NCBI RefSeq assembly: GCF_017168235.1
Contig: NZ_JABFAO010000076.1
Span: 1-64,000, forward strand
Direction of reading: 5' to 3'
Source: Rhodococcus sp. KRD197
Lineage (GTDB): Bacteria; Actinomycetota; Actinomycetes; Mycobacteriales; Mycobacteriaceae
DNA: 64,000 nucleotides
The notes under the pieces are model-generated. The model was given only the letters and a program-made list of their open reading frames with translations, was not told the origin of the DNA and ran no database searches. Below, piece by piece: positions 58,008 to 64,000 of this stretch (position 1 is the stretch's first letter; every line of letters starts with the position of its first letter). The translations under genes were made by a program, and so were the position numbers.

Positions 58008-59749
58008 TGTGAGGCCGATGCGCCGGTCAGTGCAGCTCCGCGATCCTCGAGCCGGCCGTCGCGGAAATGATCGCGCATCTCGGCCCGACGTATCTTTCCG
58101 CTTGTCGTGCGGGAGACAACCTTGCGGTCGACGAGTACGATCTCGCTTACCGCGAGGCCGTGGGACCGTCGAATCGCCTCGTGCAAAAGAGGTTTCAGAT
58201 CGGCGGCGTCCAGTTCGCCGAGAGCATCCGCGCTGAACTCCTGCACGAGAATCACTCGCTCGGGGAACTCGCCCATCCCGAAGGCGGCCGTCAAGCCGAG
58301 CTCGACGGCTGGATGCGCCGATTTGGCGGTCTGCTCGAGGTCGTGCGGGTAGTGGTTCTTACCGTTGACGATGATGACGTCCTTGAGGCGCCCGGTGACG
58401 AACAACTCGTCCCCGACGAAGCAACCGAGGTCCCCTGTCCGCATGTACCCCTTGTCACCGGACAATCCCAGGTCGAACGTTTCCGCCGTGGCCGCCTCGT
58501 TCCTCCAATAACCCTGCGCGACTGTCTCGCCTCGGACCCAGATCTCGCCGATACGGCCGTTCTGCAGTCGCTCCAAGCTCGCGGGGTCGACGATGGCAAC
58601 CTCCGATACGCCGACGACACCACTGCCGACCAGCGGACGCACCGGGCCGTTCTCCGTTGCCGCAGATACTCGGTTGTCCTCGAGGGCATCGGCATCGGCG
58701 TCGAATACCGTGAAACCGGTCCCGCGTACACCGGACACCAGCAGTGTTGCTTCTGCCAGGCCGTAGCACGGGTACACCGCCTTCGCGTCGAGTCCGGACG
58801 GGGCGAACCGTTCGCAGAAATCGACCAGCGTCTGCGGATGCACCGGTTCGGAACCGTTCAGAATGATCCGAACATGGGCGAGATCCAAACCGGCCGTGTT
58901 GTCTTCGGTCGCGCGCCTGGTGCACATTTCGAACGCGAAGTTCGGTGCGACGGTCATGGTTCCGCCGAATCTGGACAGTGTTTCCAGCCACAGCATCGGC
59001 CGCTTCAGAAATGCCACGGGGGAGAGGTAGTGCCCGGGGAAGCCGACGTAGAGCGGGTGCAGGAGCTGACCGATCAAGCCCATGTCATGGAAGTGAGGCA
59101 GCCATCCAGCGGCGACGTCGTTCTGCGTGGCCTCGGTGACCAGGTGAATCTCGCGCTGGTTCGCCATCAAGTTTCGGTGCGTGATGACGACACCCTTGGG
59201 GTCGGTGGTCGATCCCGAGGTGTACTGAAGGAACGCCACCGTGTCCGGTGTGGGGGCTTCGAATGGGGAGCTAGGGGCGGTCGAGACATCGATCGAGTCG
59301 ACAGCGACCACGCTGCGAACCTCGTCCAGCCCGCTCTCGGTCAACCACGTCGTGATCGCGGGTCGCAGTGCTTCCGTTGTCAACAAGACGCCGATGTCGG
59401 AATCACGCACGATCTTGCCGAGACGCTCCATTCCCTTCGCGTCGGTCGGAACCGGTGCCGGTACCGCGATGACCTGGGCGAACAGACAGCCGATGAACGA
59501 GTAGAGGAACTCGTGACCGGGCGCGAACAACAGCAAGGCGCGTTCACCGACGCCGTGCGCTTCGCGCAGGTACCCGGCGACCGCAGCGGACTGGGCGTCG
59601 AGTTCGCCGAACGTCAGTGTGCGTTCCGCGGCAGGTTCTCCGCGGTCGGACAGGAACGAGATCGCCAGGCGGTCGGAGTTCTCGGCGACGATTCCGCGGA
59701 AGTGGGACACGAAATCGTCGAAATATACTGCGCCTTCGGAGTTCTGCAT
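58004..59749 (-). CDS. Fatty-acyl-AMP ligase (FAAL)
   Basis: A 581-residue FadD32/FAAL-type enzyme. Features are FLQYTSGSTTDPKGVVITHR, the FAAL HFHDMGLIGQLLHPLYVG segment, YPCYGLAEATLLVSG, RTGDLGCFVGDELFVTGRLK and the C-terminal Lys in SRTTSGKIRRAEMRD. FAALs form acyl-AMP from free fatty acids and transfer the acyl group to an ACP or PKS, not CoA. It is the first gene of the 15-gene minus-strand operon, starting at ATG 59749 with GGGAG 9 nt upstream. It would supply the starter acyl chain to the ACP at 54202. Confidence 0.92.
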   Translation of the reverse strand: MQNSEGAVYFDDFVSHFRGIVAENSDRLAISFLSDRGEPAAERTLTFGELDAQSAAVAGYLREAHGVGERALLLFAPGHEFLYSFIGCLFAQVIAVPAPVPTDAKGMERLGKIVRDSDIGVLLTTEALRPAITTWLTESGLDEVRSVVAVDSIDVSTAPSSPFEAPTPDTVAFLQYTSGSTTDPKGVVITHRNLMANQREIHLVTEATQNDVAAGWLPHFHDMGLIGQLLHPLYVGFPGHYLSPVAFLKRPMLWLETLSRFGGTMTVAPNFAFEMCTRRATEDNTAGLDLAHVRIILNGSEPVHPQTLVDFCERFAPSGLDAKAVYPCYGLAEATLLVSGVRGTGFTVFDADADALEDNRVSAATENGPVRPLVGSGVVGVSEVAIVDPASLERLQNGRIGEIWVRGETVAQGYWRNEAATAETFDLGLSGDKGYMRTGDLGCFVGDELFVTGRLKDVIIVNGKNHYPHDLEQTAKSAHPAVELGLTAAFGMGEFPERVILVQEFSADALGELDAADLKPLLHEAIRRSHGLAVSEIVLVDRKVVSRTTSGKIRRAEMRDHFRDGRLEDRGAALTGASASQ

Positions 59750-60012
59750 CGAACGCGGCTCCCTGATCGTCTGTGGGCACACAAAAGTTTCGGACGGAAA
59801 CCAAACGTAGCCGGTGGGCCTTGGGTGGGACTTCGGCGTCGCTTAAGGAACTCTTGTGGAGTCGCCGTTCTTGCCTTCGAGCGGCTTCGGGTCCCTTGGC
59901 CTCGAGTCCGGGAACTGTTACCTTCTGTGCGCAAACGCAATTCGGCCGGTCGGTCGAAGTGCCGCTCAATTCGAAGGTGTTGCAAGCGAACACCGGTCAA
60001 TGGTCGAGAGAG

Positions 60013-60558
60013 ATGCCCAGGATGGGAACTATTGTCATGGTCGTAGTAATCGGGGCGGCGGTCGCATACGCAGTGTGGTCCACTCGCAAATCGTTCGTCA
60101 TCCGCGCCGAGCGCGAAATCGACGCATCGCCGGACGAGGTCTGGAGCGTCCTCGTGGACCGGGAGTCCTACCCGCGTTGGAACCCGTTCGTCCTCTCGTC
60201 CACGGGCCCGCTGGCTGAAGGCGCCACCATCACCAACGTCCTGGCGGACACCAAGGGCGGGACCTCGACGTTCACTCCGACCGTGCTGACGTTGTCGGTG
60301 AACCGAGAATTCCGGTGGAAGGGGAAGTTCTGGTTGCCGGGATTGTTCGACGGCGAGCACTTCTTCACCATCGACGAGATCGCCCCGGGGCGCGTCCGCT
60401 TCGTGCAGGAGGAGCACTTCCGCGGGTTGGTGGTTCCGCCCCTCCGCGGCATGCTCCGCAACGACACCTTGACCCAGTTCCGCGCCATGAACGACGCGCT
60501 GGCCAACGAGGTGCAGCTGCGTTCGACGTCGGTCACGAGCATGTCCGAGGAGAACTGA
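60013..60558 (+). CDS. SRPBCC-fold protein with N-terminal membrane anchor
   Basis: A 181-residue protein. An N-terminal hydrophobic helix (GTIVMVVVIGAAVAYAVWST) precedes a polyketide-cyclase/SRPBCC lipid-binding domain: REIDASPDEVWSVLVDRESY, PRWNPFVLSSTGPLAEGATI and HFRGLVVPPLRGMLRNDTLT. SRPBCC proteins bind hydrophobic ligands. Its stop overlaps the MMPL gene (TGATG), so it may hand a lipid to the exporter or modify it. The 263 nt before it, shared with the divergent FAAL gene, should contain both promoters; no motif stands out there. ATG 60022 is an alternative start. Confidence 0.8.
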   Translation: MPRMGTIVMVVVIGAAVAYAVWSTRKSFVIRAEREIDASPDEVWSVLVDRESYPRWNPFVLSSTGPLAEGATITNVLADTKGGTSTFTPTVLTLSVNREFRWKGKFWLPGLFDGEHFFTIDEIAPGRVRFVQEEHFRGLVVPPLRGMLRNDTLTQFRAMNDALANEVQLRSTSVTSMSEEN

Positions 60559-62882
60559 TGGCGCACAGGCTCTACCGACTCGGACGTTTCGCGTTCGACC
60601 ACAAATGGTCGGTCGTGGCGGCCTGGCTTGCAGTCCTCGTGGTCACCGGCTTCATGGCGGTCACGATGTCGAAACCCATGCAGGACTCGCTGACCATTCC
60701 CAACACGCCGGCCGAGCAAGCTCGGGCGATGGCGGCCGAGCTCTTCGCGGGCGAGCCGGCCGATGCTGTCGCGGACGTCACCATGGTCATCGGTGCGCCC
60801 GACGGATCGACTCTGAACGACGGCCCGGCAGCAACCGCGGTGCAGCGTCTCGTCGACGATCTGCAGGGTCTGCCGCAGCTGTCGACGACCTCGACAATCG
60901 CTGATCCCGTCCAGGCGGCGGAGGTTCAGACCGAACTCCTGGTGGCAAACGCGCTCGAAAATGGAGTCTCCGAGGATCGCGCACGGTCCGACGCAGCCGC
61001 CGTCAGTCCGCTCAGTGCCGATGGCACCGTCGGGACGGTGGAATGGTCGTTCGACGTGACGGACGCTGCGGACGTGAGCGAGGACACGAAGGCGCGGGTG
61101 GAGACGATCGCAGAAACCGCTCGCAGCTCAGGACTCGACATCGGGTATTTCGGTCCCGGCATGGAAAGTTCGAGCGTCATCGACCCGACGAGTGAGCTGA
61201 TCGGCCTCTTGGTAGCTGCCGTTGTTCTCATCTTCACGTTCGGATCTCTCGTCGCTGCGGGGCTGCCGCTGATCACCGCCGTGGTCGGGGTGGCCATCGG
61301 CGTGCTCGGCGTCGTTGCTGCGACCGCCTTCACCGATCTCGGATCGACCACACCGTTGCTGGCAACGATGCTCGGACTCGCGGTGGGCATCGACTATGCA
61401 CTCTTCGTGCTGTCCCGATACCGACACGAGCTCGGTGAGGTGAGCGACCGCAGAGAAGCAGTCGGACGGGCCGTAGGAACAGCCGGATCGTCGATCGTCT
61501 TCGCAGGAGCAACGGTGGTGATCGCCCTCGCGGCGTTGGCCGTCGTGGGGATACCGTTCCTGACGTCGATGGGCATCGCAGCCGCAGCCACCGTCGCAGT
61601 CGCCGTATTGATTGCACTGACGTTGCTTCCCGCCCTCATCGGTGTGTTCGGAAGAAGAGCATTCGCCGGGCGCATCCCGGGCGTCGGCGCGGCGAGCGAA
61701 CCTACCGTCGAACGAAATAGTCTCGGCCGCAGATGGATCGGTGTCGTGCGGGCCGCACCGATCCGTGCGCTCGTCGCAGGCGTCGTAGCTCTCGTTTTGC
61801 TTGCACTACCGGTGACCCATCTGGCCATGGCGCTGCCCTCCGACGCAACGGCGGCAGTGGGAACCCCTGCTCGAGAGGGTTCGGATCTGATCGAACGAGG
61901 CTTCGGTGCCGGACGAAATGCTCCACTGCTGATGGTGATCGATGCCGAGGAGGCCCAGTCTCCGGACGCCTTCGAGCGCGTGATCGAGTGGGCTTCGGAC
62001 GTTCCAGGAGTCGTGGGCGCCCAGTTGATCGGAACGAACGATGCCGGTGACGGAGCTCGTGTCCTCATCACGCCCTCCGGCGGACCCAACGACGAGTCGA
62101 CCAAGACATTGTTGTCCGATCTGCGAGGTGGGACGGCTGACGTGGAGGCCGCTACCGGAACGAAAATCGGCGTGACGGGCATCGTTGCCGTCCAGACAGA
62201 CGTGACCGACCGTCTGTCGAACGCATTACCGGTCTACCTGCTCATCGTCGTCGGATTGGCGTTCTTGTTGTTGACGGTGGTGTTCGGTTCGATCGTGGTT
62301 CCGCTCACCGCCGCGGCCGGCTTCCTGCTGTCCGTGGGAGCAACGTTCGGTGTGACTGTTCTGCTGTTCCAGGACGGCCTGTTCGGCTTGTTCTCACCGG
62401 CGCCCCTGGCCTCGTCGATGCCGATCTTCCTCATCGGCATCGTCTTCGGACTTGCGATGGACTACCACGTGTTCTTGGTTTCGCGGATGAAGGAATCGTA
62501 TTCGCGTGGCGGCGAGGCCACGACTGCGGTGGTCGAGGGGTTCACACAGAGTGCGCGCGTGGTCACGGCAGCGGCCCTGATCATGGTGTCGGTGTTCGCA
62601 GCATTCGTTGCACAGGACGATCTGTTCATTCAATCCATGGGCTTCGCCCTCGCGACGGCGGTGTTCCTCGACGCCTTCGTGGTGCGAATGACAATCATCC
62701 CTGCAGCAATGCTGCTGCTCGGCGAACGCGCTTGGTGGATGCCGAGGGCTCTGCGCGCAGTGTTGCCGAGGATAGACATCGACGGCGAATCGTTGGTCGA
62801 CAAACCTTCCAGCATGCCAACGGATTCCGAGGTGCGTCCAAACACGCCGGACGCGAAACCGTCAGTATTCACCCAGGGATGA
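60558..62882 (+). CDS. MMPL-family (RND) lipid exporter
   Basis: A 774-residue RND-type protein with two repeats, each with one helix, an outer domain and a five-helix bundle. In the first half MLGLAVGIDYALFVLSRYRH and in the second GIVFGLAMDYHVFLVSRMKE carry the proton-relay Asp-Tyr pairs typical of MMPL transporters. FGSLVAAGLPLITAVVGVAI marks the first SSD-like helix. The C-terminal 60 residues are soluble. MMPL proteins move complex lipids to the mycolate envelope. Together with the SRPBCC gene and divergent FAAL gene, it is the likely exporter of the acyl-tetronate lipid. Confidence 0.9.
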   Translation: MAHRLYRLGRFAFDHKWSVVAAWLAVLVVTGFMAVTMSKPMQDSLTIPNTPAEQARAMAAELFAGEPADAVADVTMVIGAPDGSTLNDGPAATAVQRLVDDLQGLPQLSTTSTIADPVQAAEVQTELLVANALENGVSEDRARSDAAAVSPLSADGTVGTVEWSFDVTDAADVSEDTKARVETIAETARSSGLDIGYFGPGMESSSVIDPTSELIGLLVAAVVLIFTFGSLVAAGLPLITAVVGVAIGVLGVVAATAFTDLGSTTPLLATMLGLAVGIDYALFVLSRYRHELGEVSDRREAVGRAVGTAGSSIVFAGATVVIALAALAVVGIPFLTSMGIAAAATVAVAVLIALTLLPALIGVFGRRAFAGRIPGVGAASEPTVERNSLGRRWIGVVRAAPIRALVAGVVALVLLALPVTHLAMALPSDATAAVGTPAREGSDLIERGFGAGRNAPLLMVIDAEEAQSPDAFERVIEWASDVPGVVGAQLIGTNDAGDGARVLITPSGGPNDESTKTLLSDLRGGTADVEAATGTKIGVTGIVAVQTDVTDRLSNALPVYLLIVVGLAFLLLTVVFGSIVVPLTAAAGFLLSVGATFGVTVLLFQDGLFGLFSPAPLASSMPIFLIGIVFGLAMDYHVFLVSRMKESYSRGGEATTAVVEGFTQSARVVTAAALIMVSVFAAFVAQDDLFIQSMGFALATAVFLDAFVVRMTIIPAAMLLLGERAWWMPRALRAVLPRIDIDGESLVDKPSSMPTDSEVRPNTPDAKPSVFTQG

Positions 62883-62884
62883 CG

Positions 62885-62906
62885 GTATTGATCGTTCGGT
62901 CAATAC
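62885..62906. terminator. Short hairpin between convergent genes
   Basis: Arms GTATTGATCG (62885-62894) and CGGTCAATAC (62897-62906) have one mismatch. They fill the gap between the MMPL stop and the DASS transporter stop and overlap the latter. It probably ends the plus-strand MMPL transcript and may also serve the other strand. Confidence 0.5.
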
Positions 62907-64000
62907 GCCACGTCCAATGACCAGGCGAAGACGGTATAAGCGGCGATCGTGATCAAGGCAATGGACACGAGGTTGAGCCACACGCCGCCGCGCATCATCT
63001 GCCCGATGGTGACGTAACCGCTCGCGTACGCGACGGCGTTCGGGGGTGTCGCCACGGGCAGCATGAATGCACAGGTTGCCGCGAGTGCGACGGGGATGGT
63101 CAGCGTGAGCAGGTCGATGTTCATCCCCATCGCCACACCGCCGGCAATGGGTAGGAAGGTTGCTGCCGTCGCTGTGTTGCTGGTGATCTCGGTGAGGAAG
63201 ATGATTGCCGTCGTTATGACGATGATCAGCAGGATCACCGGGATCGTATCGAGACCTGCTGCCACACTGCCGATCCAGTCGGTGAGGCCGCTGGACTGGA
63301 ACTGAGACGACAGGGCAAGTCCGCCGCCGAAGAGCAGCAGCACACCCCAGGGCAGCTTGACCGCTGTCTCCCAGTCCATCAGGCGCACACCGGCCTTGCT
63401 TCCGCTGGGAAGCAAGAACAGCAGAATCGCTGCGGTCATGGCGATCCCGGTATCGGAGATCGGAGGGTCGTCGAAAAGGAGTGGAACAGCAACCCAGGAT
63501 GCTGCTGCCAGACAGAAGATGGCCGCCACTCGAATCTCGCCTTGCGCCATCTTTCCCAGCGCATCCAACTCACCCCTGATGAGGTTCTTGCCGCCGGGGA
63601 TGTCATCGATCTCGGGCTTGAACAGAACGTGGGTGAGCAGAAACCAGGCAAAAAGCAACAAGACCACCGCGAGCGGCACTCCCGCGATCATCCATTCGAG
63701 GAATCCGATGGTGATTCCTTCGCCTTCCAGATAGCCCACCAGCAGGGTGTTGGGTGGGGTGCCGATGATCGTCCCCAACGATCCGATCGAGGCCGCATAC
63801 GCGATACCCAACATCAGGGCAGTGCCGAAGTTGCTCTTGATCACCGCCGCCGTGATCGTTGCGGCGTCGGGTGCGTCGTCCCCGGAAGCGGGGGTACCCC
63901 CAGCCTTCTTGCCGATGTCGAGCACCAGAACCAGAACCGAAACACCGATCGGGATCATCATCACCGCGGTCGCCGTGTTCGACACCCACATCGACAGGAA
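62900..64000 (-). CDS. DASS/SLC13-type sodium:anion symporter, 5' end beyond window
   Basis: At least 366 residues are visible; the N-terminal part lies outside the right edge. The visible frame has MWVSNTATAVMMIPIGVSVL (SNT motif 1), SLGTIIGTPPNTLLVGYLEG, the second SNT copy TEITSNTATAATFLPIAGGV and MLPVATPPNAVAYASGYVTI. The two SNT motifs coordinate Na+ and substrate in DASS carriers of C4-dicarboxylates, sulfate or phosphate. Full-length family members have 450-550 residues. It is convergent with the MMPL gene and probably lies outside the biosynthetic cluster. Confidence 0.87.
   Translation of the reverse strand, partial: FLSMWVSNTATAVMMIPIGVSVLVLVLDIGKKAGGTPASGDDAPDAATITAAVIKSNFGTALMLGIAYAASIGSLGTIIGTPPNTLLVGYLEGEGITIGFLEWMIAGVPLAVVLLLFAWFLLTHVLFKPEIDDIPGGKNLIRGELDALGKMAQGEIRVAAIFCLAAASWVAVPLLFDDPPISDTGIAMTAAILLFLLPSGSKAGVRLMDWETAVKLPWGVLLLFGGGLALSSQFQSSGLTDWIGSVAAGLDTIPVILLIIVITTAIIFLTEITSNTATAATFLPIAGGVAMGMNIDLLTLTIPVALAATCAFMLPVATPPNAVAYASGYVTIGQMMRGGVWLNLVSIALITIAAYTVFAWSLDVAY

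Noticed and set aside
58067-60046. 659-residue plus-strand open frame
   Set aside because: Antisense to the fatty-acyl-AMP ligase and without recognisable motifs.
1-64000. tRNA, rRNA, CRISPR arrays, riboswitches
   Set aside because: No cloverleaf, rRNA segment, regularly spaced repeat array or recognisable riboswitch core was seen; a covariance-model scan would be needed to exclude small RNAs.

Overview
The window looks like chromosome of a mycolate-forming actinobacterium, most likely Rhodococcus or a close relative. The DNA is GC-rich with dense, often 4-nt-overlapping genes. The gene mix is typical of that group: a fatty-acyl-AMP ligase, an MMPL exporter, MpaB/DUF2236 oxygenase, tandem universal stress protein, BTAD/SARP regulators and many catabolic operons. 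Species assignment is inference. No rRNA, tRNA or CRISPR array was recognised.

Layout. 1-0.7 kb: broken remnants of an IS110-family and an IS3-family transposase. 0.97-7.7 kb: a seven-gene plus-strand catabolic operon (two FAH-fold hydrolases, FAD monooxygenase, ACMSD-like amidohydrolase, extradiol-type VOC dioxygenase, SDR, cyclase/formamidase-fold protein), apparently for meta-cleavage of a hydroxylated aromatic, with a convergent LysR regulator. 8.8-14.6 kb: small housekeeping or unknown genes, a methyltransferase, and a divergent BTAD/NB-ARC regulator preceded by three 14-bp iterons. 14.7-19 kb: a TetR regulator with a clear operator/promoter, divergent from an oxidoreductase, acyl-CoA ligase and SDR operon. 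19-32.5 kb: FKBP lipoprotein bracketed by two near-identical hairpins, P-type ATPase, a TerD/nuclease-like fusion, an atypical pyruvate kinase with a His-rich insert, Usp, MarR/nitroreductase, EamA exporter and Zn alcohol dehydrogenase. 32.5-38.8 kb: MpaB-like oxygenase, a ketosynthase-III/P450/membrane-protein operon and a divergent flavin monooxygenase.

The centre of interest is 38.8-62.9 kb, a biosynthetic gene cluster. Five adjacent genes (46.3-51.2 kb: alpha/beta hydrolase, stand-alone E2-type acyltransferase, ACP, FkbH-like glyceryl transferase, KASIII-like synthase) match in content the Agg1-Agg5 cassette that makes the tetronate ring in agglomerin, RK-682 and related compounds. Upstream in the same operon are a fatty-acyl-AMP ligase, a free ACP, one KS-AT(malonyl)-ACP polyketide synthase module with no reductive domains, and two acyl-CoA-dehydrogenase-like enzymes. 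Together these would make an unreduced beta-ketoacyl chain, possibly desaturated, which is what a tetronate synthase needs. Downstream are a type II thioesterase, two MFS exporters, an adenylating ligase and a PLP-dependent decarboxylase fused to its own carrier protein. The last pair resembles the VinN/VinL/VinO and FlvN/FlvL/FlvO logic for making an amino-acyl building block on a carrier protein. A SARP regulator sits at one end and a divergent SRPBCC/MMPL pair at the other. I infer an acyl-tetronate lipid, perhaps with an amine-derived part, exported across the mycolate envelope. A partial DASS-family anion transporter runs off the right edge.
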